In this document: piece by piece, positions 11,026 through 24,200 of the stretch
How the letters are laid out: each line of letters begins with the position of its first letter
Position numbering within the stretch: position 1 is the first letter of the stretch
Notes under the pieces: generated by a model
The model's database searches: none
Told to the model about the DNA's origin: nothing
What the model saw: only the letters and a program-made list of their open reading frames with translations
Translations under genes and position numbers: made by a program
Origin: Bactericera cockerelli
Lineage: Eukaryota > Arthropoda > Insecta > Hemiptera > Triozidae
Assembly: GCA_024516035.1 (NCBI GenBank)
Contig: CM044966.1
Coordinates: forward strand, 19,662,576-19,726,575
DNA: 64,000 nt
Direction of reading: 5' to 3'

Positions 11026-12249
11026 GACCACAGACCGTTTTAAATACCCTGGGAATTTTAGCTGTAAAACCACCTAAAAATAATACGACACATTTTTATA
11101 ATAGAACATTTTTTTTATTGTGAAATTTAAAATAAAATAATTAAGAACAAAACAAAAAAAAAAGAAGAATAAACCTTAAAGAATGAAAAATCCCAATAAG
11201 AGACTAGAAACAATTGGAATAAAGAGATTGCCATAGGCAATAACCAATAACCCCGCCCTTTAGTTAGGACATATGTATAGGACATTGGATACGAATTCAA
11301 TTTTTAATAATAATTTTTCGAGTTTAAGTCAGTTCTAACTCAGTTAGGGTCCATTTCTGACCCCTAGTTGATAGAGATAATCCATGCTTATTTGACCCAA
11401 GGAATCTAAGGTATCAATATATTTATGCAATCAATTTAGAAACATTAGAAAAAAAATTGACATGAAAATAAAAGTATCACATAAGTTCACATCTTAAAAG
11501 TATCTCTATCTTTAGTCACAGCAGACTACCCAGACGGCACAGAAAGTGTTTAAAAAGATTTTAAAAACACTTATTTTGACAAGATTCAAACATTTTATAA
11601 AGCTTATTTTGACAAGGCTTAACATTTTAGAAACACTTTTATAAGCTTACTATTTCCTCCCCCTGAGCATTTTATTAAGCTTATTTTTACAAGGTTTTGG
11701 AAATTGAATACCTAATTAATAATTAAGGGGCTCCATATTGAATTTCATACCACCGCCATTGCCCGGAAAAATTTGAAAATTGTGATTTCACAGGAAATTT
11801 TTAAAATTAATTTGGATTTGATGAAAAATATACTATTTCAAGGCAATTTGGTTCTACAATGATGAAAAGCTGTTGATGAAATGCTAACATTAATAAATAA
11901 AAAGACAATTTGTGTTTTTCAGTTTTATATTTTTCCATTTTCATGGTAAAAGAATTAAAAGCAAAAATATGTAACAAACAAAAACATGAAACAAACAGAA
12001 TATAATACATAGAATCAGCAGATAAATTAAGCCAAGTGGACTTAATTAATCTAAATCTATTATACATATAGGTAATTAAGAGAGAGATGTGCTGAAATGC
12101 CATCTTCCTGCCCAGCAGCAGGCTGCCTGAAGACAAAGAATACCAGAACAGAAGTTGAGATTATTAAAGATGAAATTAGGAAATAGAACCCAGAGAGAAT
12201 TTTGACTATAATATGGCATTCATAAAAAAAGAACAGTCTTCCAGATTTT

Positions 12250-12385
12250 TTTTTGTTTGATTAAAGTGGGTTTAACCTCAATTGCATAGTCATATCATGA
12301 CCAAGGTTTTACCCTCATTTGCAGGAAACTCACAAACCTGTTACCCACATTAAGCTCACTGAGCCTGGGTTGGGCCATTTTATTC
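12250..12385 (-). repeat. SINE 3'-domain remnant inside the TIR element
   Basis: Minus strand has GGCTCAGTGAGCTTAATG, GGTTTGTGAGTTTCCTGC and the GTTAAACCC tail motif. Shorter related pieces follow at about 12405-12460 and 12780-12930. Confidence 0.5.
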
Positions 12386-14239
12386 TGAATTTACTGGGAA
12401 TAGTACCAGGTAGCCACATTAACCTCACCCAGCCTGATAAAGGCTGTGTATACACATGTCAGCCTCATATTTTCTAAAGAAGGAGAATTATCTGTTTCAC
12501 AACAACAAAAATGAACCAAAATCTTTAGATTACGGGGAGTAGTCAAATCCTGAATAATGCAAGCTACTGTTTTAAAAATTAAAATTAATGAACACATTAT
12601 AGTAAAAAATGTACTTATTACAAGTAAAAAAAATGTCTAAATTTGCAACATTTAATACTTCTTCTAAACTTACAATATTTTTTTTTTTTATGTTATAGCT
12701 GGTTCATGAAAAACCCCTGTCCTGATTTGAGATAGTGAGGATGGGAATTTCATTCTGAATTTAATGGGAACAGTACCAGATACCCACATTCACCTCACTC
12801 AGCCTGAGTAGGGCTAGATATACCAGCCTCACATCTTCGGAGAACAGATTTATTTAAAATAAAAATGGGGGTTGTATACTGAATTTACTGGGAATAGTCC
12901 CAGCTACCCACATTAACCTCACTTAGCCTGATAAGGGCTAGAAATGCCTCATTTTTAAAGGGAACAGAATTGCTGTTTGAAAGAGAAAAAAAACTGTGAA
13001 TTGAACACAGGATCTATTGATTATGGAACAGTATAGTCAAATCTTCAATAATGTGAACCTATTAAAAAGCCTTTAGCTAGTCAGTTCTCTGTTCATAGTT
13101 GTCTAGCAAAACACTGGTCTTTTCCCTGTTTAAAATCCCCCAGTCAGACACCTGTCAAGAGTGTGATTCTGATTAAGTGGAATATCTGGAACAGGTTAAT
13201 CTCCAGCATTTCCACATACATATCCTGGTTTGACTATAAAACAATGTAAAATGTAAGATATTGTTTAGATATTGCTTACCCCACTAATTGGAGTGTAAAA
13301 CTCACTTATGATTAATGCATGGAAATTGGTACACTTTAGAACAGTAAACTTTTTAAAGTAGAGAAAAATTTCTTTTTAGTTATACCCTAAAACTATGATG
13401 TAGGAACTTTAGAAGAATCAACTTGTTGGACTTTTATCAGAAATTGTTAGATATAATTATATTGTTAAATCATCAATGTGTAGTCACTTTCACTTAAATC
13501 CCATGTCAGGTTCAATATGTTTGAGGAGGGAGGCAGCTTGAATACCTAGGTTTCTTCAGGTTGAAGCTATGTTGGATTGGATGCACAATACATGTAAACA
13601 GGTGGAAAATATCATGTGGATTTCCTCCATAGATCATAATTATTTTAAATGCTAGGTCCAGTTTAAAAAGATATTATGTTTGCAGACATATTGACCATTA
13701 CTTAAATTACTTAAAACACGTTTTATTAAATCACTTATTTGGATGAGCAGAAGTCACTGATGTGAAATTACTTATGAAGTTACTTTATCTTAGGAATGAG
13801 ATTACACATATTGACGGTAGTTTCTCAAAATACTGTATAAAATATCTTTACCTTTTATGTATTTGAGTTTTACTAATTATCTCAGGAAAACTAATTAATC
13901 TATTCAAATTTCGGAATTCACTCGATTTTGAAAATGTTTTGCAAATTTTACTTTCAATTTCCGGTGTTGCCACAGGGTATTGGATCTCGTTCCGAGACGG
14001 TTCGGAGAACATGTACTCGGGACGAGTTAGCTCGGATCTTGTCCCGAGTTAGCTCGGGCATAGATCCGGGATAGGTTCCGAGTAAGTTGGTTAAACATTC
14101 TCCGGGAGAGTTCCAATCCATTCCCGCAGTACTCCCAGAGAAAGATGTTTCCGAGCACGCTGTTTTTACTCTCTCGTATCAATCTCCGAGACTACTATAT
14201 CGAAGTTAGTAGATCAGAGACACCTTTTTGTTTAAGGGG

Positions 14240-14934
14240 AGTGGCTGGGTGGTTTCGATCACCCTGTAAAATGAAAGATAAAACATACATCAAGACCAAA
14301 TTAAGAGAACCGGACTTTATAGTCAAGGGACAGATACGGGGATACGCCTCCTGCTCTTCTCTCTCTCTGGTGCGAATGAGCCTGCTCTTCTAGCTAAAAA
14401 AAAAAACGTCATAATGGTGGCAATGTCCTCAGCTTCAATTTATTTTGTTTTTAGAATTTTTGGTCTAGACCGCTGATATTTTAACCTCCTTGGCTCAAAT
14501 CACAGGGGTTCTCAAAAAGTATTCGACGAATGGCTCATTTATTTGAAAACTTGTCTCTCCGCGGAATCTTGAAATCTCTAGTTAAACAACGTCTAGCGAG
14601 TTGAAGACTTCATCATTCTGGCATTCCGGTCAAACCCAGGCTGGGTTATGGGAAGCTGGTTTGTGAGTTTCTTGCGAATCGAGTTTAACACCCCCCTCCT
14701 ATATAACCATGTAATTGAAAAATGATGTTAAACCCTATTCAAATCATCAAAACTTTTTCAATTTACAAGATCGATAAAAAAAATTGAATTTTACAAGTGT
14801 TAATTTCTCTTCACCTGACCATTGTATCCATAACAGATCCAAACATTTCCTCTCAGTTATTCTCATGCATGCGGAAACTCTGCACTCTAGGTTCTCTTGT
14901 TATTGCAGCTGTTTGAAAAACCTTCACCAATGAT
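14240..14934. other. upstream linker module (copy 2 side), no gene
   Basis: This module precedes copies 2, 3 (28965-29710), 4 (39290-40046) and 5 (50200-50925) and occurs inverted at 25655-26150. It contains a CT-rich tract and, at 14615-14745, a forward SINE 3' domain (GGCTGGGTTATG, GGTTTGTGAGTTTC, GTTAAACCC). No coding exon was found. Confidence 0.55.
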
Positions 14935-15700
14935 CAGGTATATGTCTCACTAGAGGACTATAAACAGTGAATGTAGCCAAGCTATTTGTTTTAGAAAATG
15001 AAGTTTTGCCCCAACACCACTCTCACATCACTTTAGGGTTCATTACCTTCACATCAATGCCATTCCAGAAACAAAAAATAACTTGGTTAGAATATTACGC
15101 TACAGCTGGGATTCAAACCCGCAACTTCTGGGTCAGGGACTAATGCTCTTAACCAATGAGTCAGGGAGGTTGGCTAGCCAAGCTCCATGACTCATTGGAT
15201 ACAAAAACAATGGCGAGTTTTATAAATATATGAAAGCAGGGAAGTGGTAGGCTCATCTCAACCCCATCATAACTGAATCAATTGCCTCCCTGCACCATGG
15301 TCCCATCATTTCTACAGAAAAAGGCACAAATATTTTGGATTTAAAAAAAAAAAATTGGTATTTTGCTTAGTATTTGTGTTATTTTATCACAATTTAGGTA
15401 GTACTACAAAATTATAGGACTGGTCCATATCTTCTTCTTTTTTAATTTGGGTTTATTGTTGCTTTCAACTGCTAGGTCATTTCACAACCCTCCATCAGCA
15501 GGAAACCCATAAACCTTCTACCTTCTACACAGGTTAACCTCACCGAGCCTGGCTTGTGTAGGAATGTCAGCATGACAAAGTCTTCAAGTCTTTAATAATT
15601 TGGATGATAATATTTTATTGTAGTTCTATCATATTCTTAATTTTGATCATAAGCACAGTGAAAGAGACAAATTAAATCATCTGAAGACTCCTACACCATC
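14935..15700. other. 5' flank module of copy 2
   Basis: Near-identical to 1-775, with the tRNA-like head at 15099-15172 and the SINE 3' domain at 15440-15600. Confidence 0.55.
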
Positions 15701-15785
15701 ATGATAACAACTGAAGGTAGCGCAACACCTGGAGTATGGAGCACCACCCTTATTGAAGTGAATACAGTTCTTGGTTTCTTCGAAG
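15701..15785 (+). CDS. PR-ZnF copy 2, exon 1
   Basis: ATG to GAAG|GTATGG, 85 bp, phase 1 at the end, same residues as copy 1. Intron 1 here lacks the Harbinger-like insertion and shows its empty site. Confidence 0.6.
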
Positions 15786-16377
15786 GTATGGATGTAGAAC
15801 CTGAGGTAGATGAGTTTTTTTACAAATATGCATAATATATTTTACTGTCTGGCCTGTTTTCAAGATATTATAAATTTAGATTGAATAACAATGGCTGGTG
15901 CTATCATTAAATGACAAACTTCACGTTGGCTCAATTGCAGATTCACTCCATACAAGAACAATAGAATTTGTCAAATCCTTTATAAACTAGGGTTTCCAAT
16001 CCAATATTTATATTAAAAACCCAGGTTCCATAAAATTGACAGAACTGGCTATAAGGTTTTTTGAATTTATTTACACAAATTTTGGTAAAAGACTAGTATT
16101 GATGAAAATCTTCATAGTAATATTTCTGACTAGACTGATTTTTTCCCTCAAGAAAATTGTAAACAAAGGTAAACTCTCCCTCTCAGTTTATAAAATGTTG
16201 ATTTTTTTGAAGTTTGATGTTGGGAATTACAAAATCAGAGCAAAGAATTTCTTTAACTAAAATGAACTCAATTTTCCAATTTCTAGTATTAGAAATTATA
16301 GGAAGTAAAATTGTTATGAAGAAATTCTTGAATAAATCAATGCAAACTGACTACCTTGTTTTGATACTATTTTACAG

Positions 16378-16564
16378 ATACCCGTAATGTTTACTTCAAT
16401 CAAAATACTGTGTATACATCAAAAATCAAAACCGAAAAATCAGAATCCAAACCAGATATTGCTAATCAGATAACATTGAATTGGATGCAACATTTAAACT
16501 TTGCCAAGGACCAAGGAGGAGGAAACTTGTTGGCTTTCTATTACAGTGGATGTCTGTTTTTTAT
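16378..16564 (+). CDS. PR-ZnF copy 2, exon 2 (PR domain)
   Basis: 187 bp between TTTTACAG and GTAAGT. Same PR-domain core as copy 1, with Gly replacing the Glu just before NLLAF (GGGNLLAF). Confidence 0.6.
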
Positions 16565-16691
16565 GTAAGTATTGGTAGTAACTAAATCTGTAAAATTTTG
16601 CACTATTAAATAAATAAATAAGGGATATTATTATTATTATTATTAGGTGTTATAATGAGGGTTTTCGGTGTGAGATTGTCTCTAACTTAAA

Positions 16692-17820
16692 TTAGAGTTG
16701 TTCTCTGTTAAAATTCTCTGTAATTTGTTTTGCTACGTTTTCTGTCCCACCCGTTTCTGTTCGGATCAAGTTGATGAAGATATAATTACTTACCGTTTTC
16801 CCTGTACTTTTAATATCATCTCCTAGTGAGGCCAGGTCAAGGTTTTCCTTGACTTTCCCTGCCATATTGGCGTGCAACAGAATTTTAGATGTGGATATTC
16901 TCACTGTCTGATAATCTCTTACCTTAACACTCTTCTTATCTTTGTCTGTGAGAGGCCATGCAGGGTGATTTAACATTATTAACCATAAAAATTTAATTTT
17001 GCCATTCTCCTGCTTTGCGTGATGTCTCTAGGGTTAGTTGTCGACATATGGGTATTCATTATATTTTTTTCTCATCAATTTTTTCAACAAGTTTTTTAAT
17101 GTCTTTCTTTGCCTCCTGTGACCAAAAAGCCATATCTTGTTTAAAGTTCCTTTTCATCTTTCTTGATTTTACTTTGATGTGTTACTCTAAGACTGTACAG
17201 TCTAGAAATAGATTTACAATGTCCCCAAGGCTTTCTCTGACAGTGATGTCAGACCCAGGTTTTATTCTTCCTCTGATGAGAAAATAAGTGTTGAGTTCCC
17301 CTTCTTACCTTATGAAAGGGAGTGACTCCTGTCCACTTTGACTCTTTTGAATGCAGATTCGGGCATTTCTTGGCATCTAACAGTTTGTTCAAGTAGCTCC
17401 CATCGGTTGCACATTCATGGATCATATCTCTTACCTTTCTTGTCTTTTCCTCTTTTGTGTCCTTTGTATCGCTCACCATTTGCTGGTCACTTCTTCGTAT
17501 TCCCTGCTTTACTTTTTCCACTTCCCGAAGTGCCTCCTCAGGTTTCATCGTTTCATGATGAACTCCTTCAACGGGATCTGCTTCCAGGGTTCCAGTTTAG
17601 CCAGAGCCCCATCTGATCAATCTCCTTACACATCGCCTCAACAATCCTTGTGTACACCTCCACGGGATCCTCCGCGATCTCCTCATCAGTACCTGGTGTA
17701 CCGCCGAACTGCTCATCACTTTGCTCCCCTGTGCCAGTGGTATTGTTAGGATTCCTCATCGGACTTCTAGCACAATGTTTACACTTCACAAAGCTGGTTA
17801 CTCAGGAATTTGCTGACGCA
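16692..17820 (-). pseudogene. antisense open frames in intron 2 of copy 2
   Basis: Same two frames as in copy 1, more damaged: the distal frame is cut short (94 aa, 16976-16692) by an early stop. The proximal one is split near 17550-17580 by a repeated ATGAAACG (also in copy 3) and a lost base. Confidence 0.35.
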
Positions 17821-18067
17821 CGGTCCTGAGTCCAGAACACTTTCCTAAGTTAGAAAATAATATGATTGTTTATTTTTAATTTTACGAGAAAAATAACGAC
17901 ATTGACACACTTGCTTACGCTTTCCCATCTCAAACCAAACTCTGTCTGCCATGTATGTGTGTCCTAAATCTGCTGAATTAACTTGTATATCAGTCCTTGT
18001 CTTTTTTCATATTTACACTGGACAATCCTGTATAAAATCATGTTTGTCATCATTTTCTTGTTCCCAG

Positions 18068-21000
18068 AGTGACTAAAACCATTCCTCCCAAGACAGAACT
18101 TCTTGTAAGGAACTATAATCATGCTATCTGCCGCAAAAGAGAATGCTCATCACTCAATCATGATGAGAATAAACATCTTGATAACACCTGGTTCATTTGT
18201 ATGCTATGCAGAATTCTGTTCCCTTCACTAAACAATGTAATAAAACACGCCAGATTTTGCAACAAAACTGGATGTATAATTGCCAAAGTAGATTACAGTA
18301 AAGAAAAAAACACTGCTGAAGATTACAAGCTCTGCACAGTTTCACCTTGTGCATGCAATGGAGAAGCAGTGTTGGGGGATATCAATTGTGAGCCAGAGTA
18401 TATTGGACATATGGAATCTACAGATGGACCTCCTTCAAACACAATTTATGAAACTGAATCCCATATAGATAATATTAAATGTGAACCACAAGTTAGTGTA
18501 CATATAGAATCTACAGATGCATCTCCGTCAAACACACTTCATGAAACTGAATGTCATACAGATAATATTAAATGTGAGCCACAAGGCAGTGTATATGTAG
18601 AATCTACAGACGCACCTCCTTCAAACACACTTCATGAAACTGAATTTTTACAGATAATATTAAATGTGAGCCACAGGATAGAGAACATATAGAATCTACA
18701 GATGCACCTCCTTCAAACACAATTCATGAAACTGAATTCCACGTAAACAGTATTAAATTTGAGACACAAGGCATTGTATATATTAAACAAATTGCAGCTT
18801 CATCAAACACCCATCCTGATACTGAACACCTTATAGATAATATTGAATGTGAGCCACAGGACAGTGAATATATAAAATCTTCAGATGCACCTCCTTCAAA
18901 CACACTTCATGAAACTGAATTATATACAGATAATATTAAATGTGAGCCACAGGATAGTGAACATATAGAATCTACAGATGCACCTCCTTCAAACACAATT
19001 CATGAAACTGAAATCCACGTAAACAGTATTAAATTTGAGACACAAGGCATATGTGGAAAGTCTCATGATCGATCAAGCCATTTAAAATCTCACATGAGGA
19101 TTCACTCTGGTGAGAAGCCTTTCAGTTGTGAGATTTGTAGAAAATCTTTCACTGAATCTAATACTCTAAAAAATCACACGAGGATTCACACTGGTGAGAA
19201 GCCTTTCAGTTGTGAGATATGTAGAAATTCTTTCACTGAATCTAATACTTTAAAAAGGCACAAGAGGATTCACTCTGGTGAGAAGCCTTTCAGTTGTGAG
19301 ATATGTAGAAAATCTTTTACTCGACCCATTGATTTAAAAATTCACAAGAGGAATCACACTGGTGAGAAGCCTTTCAGTTGTGAGATATGTAGGAAATCTT
19401 TCACTCAATCTGGTCATTTAAATAGTCACATGAGAGTTCACTCTGGTGAGAAGCCTTTCAGTTGTGAGGTCTGTAGAAAATCTTTCACTCAATCTTGGGA
19501 TTTAAAATATCACATGAGGCTTCACACTGGTGAGAATCCTTTCACTTGTGAAATATGTAGAAAATCTTTCATTGTTTCTAGTCGTTTAGAAATTCACATG
19601 AGGATTCACTCTGGTGAGAAGCCTTTCAGGTGTGAGATCTGTAGAAAATCTTTCACTCAATCTTGTAATTTAAAAAGTCACATGAAGATTCACACTGGTG
19701 AGAAGCCTTTCAGTTGTGAGATCTGTAGAAAATCTTTCACTCAATCTTGTAATTTAAAAGGTCACATGAAGATTCACACTGGTGAGAAGCCTTTCAGTTG
19801 TGAGGTATGTAGAAAATCTTTCACTCGATCCAGTGATTTAAAAAAACACATGAGGGTTCACACTGGTGAGAAGCCTTTCAGTTGTGAGATATGTAGAAAA
19901 TCTTTGAATCAATTTAGCAGTTTAAATAGTCATATGAAGATTCACTCTGGTGAGAAGCATTTCAGTTGTGAGATCTGTAGAAAACCTTTCACTGGATCTC
20001 GTAATTTAAAAAAACACATGAGGGTTCACACTGGTGAGAAGCCTTTCAATTGTGAGATATGTAGAAAATCTTTCACTCAATCGAGTAATTTAAAAAGTCA
20101 CATGAAGATTCACACTGGTGAGAAGCCTTTCAGTTGTGAGATATGTAGAAAATCTTTCATTGTTTCTAGTCTATTAGAAATTCACATGAGGGTTCACACT
20201 GGTGAGAAGCCTTTCAATTGTGAGATATGTAAAAAATCTTTCACTCAATCGAGTAATTTAAAAAGTCACATGAAGATTCACACTGGTGAGAAGCCATTCA
20301 GTTGTGAGATATGTAGAAAATCTTTCACTCAATCGAGTAATTTAAAAAGTCACATGAAGATTCACACTGGTGAGAAGCCTTTCAGTTGTGAGATATGTAG
20401 AAAATCTTTCATTGTTTCTAGTCTATTAGAAATTCACATGAGGGTTCACACTGGTGAGAAGCCTTTCAATTGTGAGATATGTAAAAAATCTTTCACTCAA
20501 TCGAGTAATTTAAAAAGTCACATGAAGATTCACACTGGTGAGAAGCCTTTCAGTTGCGACATATGTGGAAAGTCTCATGTTCAATCAAGCCATTTAAAAT
20601 CTCATATGAGGATTCACTCTGGTGAGAAGCCTTTCAGTTGTGAGGTATGTAGAAAATCTTTCACCGAATCTTATACTTTAAAAAGTCACATGAAGATTCA
20701 CACTGGTGAGAAGCCTTTCAGTTGTGAGATATGTAGAAAATCTTTCACTAAATCCAGCAATTTAAAAAGTCACATGAGGATTCACACTGGTGAGAAGCCT
20801 TTCAGTTGTGAGGTATGTAGAAAATCTTTCACCGAATCTTATACTTTAAAAAGTCACATGAAGCTTCACACTGGTGAGAATCCTTTCACTTGTGAAATAT
20901 GTAGAAAATCTTTCATTGTTTCTAGTCTATTAGAAATTCACATGAGGATTCACTCTGGTGAGAAGCCTTTCAGTTGTAAGGTATGTAGAAAATCTTTCAA

Positions 21001-21130
21001 TAAATCTTGTGATTTAAAATGTCACATGAGGATTCACACTGGAGGTAATCTTTTCAGTTGTGAGATATGTGAGGAGTCTTTTGCTAAGAAATTTCAAATC
21101 AGAGAACACTTGAGAGCACATGCTAGATGA
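18068..21130 (+). pseudogene. PR-ZnF copy 2, exon 3: about 24 C2H2 fingers, one frameshift
   Basis: Opens in phase 2 at CCCAG|AGTGACT. It encodes the PR-domain end, the C2HC finger, about 8 IKCEP repeats, then C2H2 fingers. A one-base loss near 18645 (GAATTTTTACAG against GAATTATTTACAG in copy 4) breaks the frame inside the IKCEP array; the frame downstream is then open through 24 fingers to the stop. The last spacer repeat runs directly into a half-finger ([11 protein letters not shown]), so the first finger has lost a zinc ligand. A three-finger block (252 bp) is duplicated at 20048-20551. Very close to copy 4 in sequence. Confidence 0.75.
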
Positions 21131-21178
21131 AAGATTTTCAGATTATTAGTAAGGGTTCTGTTCAGTTTCATTTAAAAC

Positions 21179-21184
21179 AATAAA
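21179..21184 (+). promoter_or_regulatory. polyadenylation signal, copy 2
   Basis: AATAAA about 50 bp after the stop. Confidence 0.6.
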
Positions 21185-22244
21185 ACTGGCCTCCAAGGCA
21201 AACTCTAAACAAATTGAGAAGATAAAAAAATGTAGGTCAAACAGATAAACAAGCACAATCACCAAACATTACTAATATACAGGATTCGAAAAAAAAGAAT
21301 ATTATAGAAAATGTAAATATTGAAAATGCTGAAATTCATTTACCATTAAATCGAGGGGGAAACGTTTTTTACTGAGTTTTGTTTTCCTATCACTGCCAGG
21401 GTTGGCCTCAGGGGGGTTAACTTTAGAATATTAAATAGAAAGACACTGTCTATGTGACATTTCGGAAAATAAGCTGACAGTAGAAGTATTTTAAGACAAA
21501 TTTGAGTTTTCTACAACCAAATAGGGTCACAGATATTGTACATTTCATCTCAGATAATTCAGCAATATTTTTATAAGAAGTTAATTTAATTTACCAGGAG
21601 AAATTACAAGGAGTCAACATTTCTAGATAAAGTGAAAAGGCTTTCCGTTTTCGAGTATAAATTGTGCTATTATTTATCCTAATTTAAGGTATCTTGAAAA
21701 CAAGGCCGGAGACAAATACTGCACTGGGTTTTTACCCTCTTTCTAAATAAATTGAAGTAATATTAGCCCTGTTCCTACTATGGGCTGAACAATAAGACTC
21801 ATAGCATTTATTCAGCACAAATTTTACTAGAAAACCAATAGTTTTTTAACATAAAAAGAAGTTGACACCTCCCCTGGTAAAGCTAATGGTAAGAAAGGGG
21901 CAAACTTTTTTAAATGGCAAAACATTTTTTAAACAAATTTAACTAAAAAAATTATTAGTATCTTTAAAAAAATGTCCTGAACCTCTGATGTTCAATGTAC
22001 CATTAGACGCTTCGCAATGAATTGTGATATTAAATTTGTGGAGCAATTTCGCCCTGAGTTTGTTAACATTTACTTAAAATTATATTAGTTTTTTTAATTA
22101 AAAAAAAAAATGTTTTTTACTACCTTTTTTGTTTCGTAGGCATGAAACAGGAGCAATTGTTGATGCTTGTGGTCTGTGTTGTAGCTTGGCCATCCTGTAG
22201 TATGCTTCACCTGTGATGGGAGAGAAGTGGCACAATATTTCCCA
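21185..22244. other. 3' flank module of copy 2, no gene
   Basis: Same AT-rich module as after copy 1. The MITE-like element (21592-21889) has lost its left end. Confidence 0.55.
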
Positions 22245-22400
22245 TTTAGTCGCTTGGTCAACACGAGCGCACCGAAAGGTATCCCTTAAAAACAGCTGTA
22301 ACCAAATTAAGAATACAAAATTTTGTCGGTACGGGGGATCGAACTCGGGACCTTCCGCATGGCAAGCGAGTGCTTAACCATTGAGCTAATCGCGCGCTCT
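22245..22400 (-). repeat. tRNA-Gly-like SINE, more complete
   Basis: Minus strand starts at 22399 with a tRNA-like head: TTAGCTCAATGG (box A), CTCGCTTGCCATGCGG, then GAGTTCGATCCCC (box B), followed by a body with GACAAAATTTTG. It matches 48010-48172. The anticodon-arm likeness to tRNA-Gly(GCC) is strong, but A-rich degeneration rules out a functional tRNA. Confidence 0.6.
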
Positions 22401-22496
22401 ATTTTATTGTATCGATCACTATTTATTAGATCTGCTCGTTTTTACGTCTGGTGCCACGCTCACATCCCGTCTACAACAACGCATCATTACTAAGAT

Positions 22497-22970
22497 GTGT
22501 ACCCGGCCTTACGCGTTACATTATGGAGATGTGGACCCGGCCTAACGCGTCACATCACGGAGATGTTGACACGGCCTAACGCGTCACATCACGGAGATGT
22601 GGACACGACCCAACGCGTCACATCACGGAGATTTTGATCCGGCCTAACGCGTCACATCACGGAGATGTGGACCCTACCCAACCCGTCACATCACGGAGAT
22701 TTTGACCCGGCCTAACGCGTCACATCACAGAGATGTGGACCCGGCCTAACGCGTCACATCACAGAGATGTGGACCCGGCCTAACGCGTCACATCACGGAG
22801 ATTGGGATCCGGCCTAACGCGTCACATCACAGAGATGTGGACCCGGCCTAACGCGTCACAACACGGAGATGTGGACCCGGCCTAACGCGTCACATGACGG
22901 AGATTTGGATCCGGCCTAACGCGTCACATCACAGAGATGTGGACCTGGCCTTACGCGTTTCATCACGAGT
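22497..22970 (+). repeat. 34-bp minisatellite (about 14 units)
   Basis: Largest array of the ACGCGT/CACATC-GATGTG unit in the window. Units vary mainly at GTGGACCC / TTTGATCC and at ACAGA / ACGGA. Confidence 0.85.
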
Positions 22971-23136
22971 TTTAGAACCGATATCAGGTTGTAAATAAGA
23001 GATCACTGAGATCATCTGAGCGCACGGCAGTGCGCCAGGCCAAGTCCCAGCAAGCACGGCAGTGTATCTTTACACGAACCAATTCACCCGGTTTTTCACA
23101 CCCTCATATCTTCGGTTCAATTGATTATATAGATAC

Positions 23137-23483
23137 TAGCGGGCTGCACCCGCTTCGTCAAGCCATCACACACACACCACCCATACATCACACACCACAC
23201 CCACACACCACATACATACACCACACACACCTCACACACACAAACCACCACACACACATCTACACACATTGACACACACACACCCATTCACTCACAAACA
23301 CATCCACACACACACACACATCCACACACACACCCACCCACTTACACACACAACACACCCACACACAACACACCCACACACACCACACCCATCCACACAC
23401 ACACACAACACACCCTCACACATCACACACACCACACACATACACACACCCATCCACACACACACACACACACACACACCCAT

Positions 23484-23534
<51 letters not shown>

Positions 23535-23575
23535 ACCACACACACACACACACACATCCACACAATCAACAATCA
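23137..23575. repeat. (CA)n-rich microsatellite with ACTAGCGGGCTG leader
   Basis: About 400 bp of CA runs broken by C and T (CACACCACAC, CCATCCACAC), starting after ACTAGCGGGCTGCACCCGC. A similar leader opens the insertion at 47768. Apparent frames here are low-complexity. Confidence 0.8.
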
Positions 23576-23689
23576 TCGCTGTAAATTTCAAAATCTCGAG
23601 CCAAATCTATCATAACGGATATTGATAATGTAGCAAACTGGCCTATATTACGAGAACGGTTTTGTCAGAATATGGCAACAAAGGGCTAA

Positions 23690-24200
23690 TACAAAAGCAT
23701 GTGATGTTCTAAGACAGTTTTACAATATAAAAAATATAGGTCCTCGCGATAAATTTTAAGTTCCACGCTGGAATCTGTTAAAAAACGTGAAAAGTCTGAA
23801 TAAGAAGGTAGAAATTTCGAACATTCTGGCTTATATCTCAAGAACGGTACGTCAGAATGTGGCCTCAAATATATTAATTGAAAGCTAGTTTTGTCTTATT
23901 TGTTATTAAATAATAAAAAATATAGGTCCTCGCGATAAATTTTAAGTTCTGCGCTGGAATCTGCTAAAAAACGTGAAAAGTCTGAAAAAAAGGTCGAAAT
24001 TTCGAACATTCTGGCTTATATCTCCAGAACGGTACGTCAGAATGTGGCCTAAAATGAATTAAATGAAAGCTAATTTTGTCTAATGTGTTATTAAATAATA
24101 AAAAATATAGGTCCTCTCGATAGATTTCAAGTTCCAGGGCAAAGACTGTCTTAAAATCGGACCCTTCCTCAAGGAAATACTTAAGGAAGGTCATTTTCAG
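23690..24200. repeat. about 186-bp tandem repeat (3 units)
   Basis: ATAGGTCCTCGCGATAAATT recurs at 23735, 23922 and 24107 with similar sequence between. No long frame stands up. Likely a TE-tail satellite. Confidence 0.7.

Larger units (their letters stand above)
10701..14239. mobile_element. 3.54-kb non-coding TIR element, family unknown
   Basis: Ends are CCCCTTAAACAAAAA and its exact inverse TTTTTGTTTAAGGGG. The homologous sequence without it reads GATAG|TGGCTGGG at about 50210 and, inverted, at about 26130, giving two independent empty sites and only a 2-bp AG overlap as target duplication. Both ends carry many TCTCCGAG / CTCGGAGA-type motifs, with a 47-bp tandem repeat on the left. There is no transposase; the interior holds AT-rich sequence and SINE remnants. 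It resembles CMC-type elements in having subterminal motif clusters, but the 2-bp duplication does not fit CACTA (3 bp). Confidence 0.7.

Noticed and set aside
10564..11123. Overlapping 62-113 codon frames near 10.6-11.1 kb
   Set aside because: Caused by subterminal CTCGGAGA repeats of the TIR element, open in several frames at once.
22497..22970. CRISPR-like regular repeat
   Set aside because: Units abut with no unique spacers, and the context is eukaryotic.
23030..23625. His/Thr- and Val/Cys-rich frames on both strands
   Set aside because: Translation of a (CA)n microsatellite.
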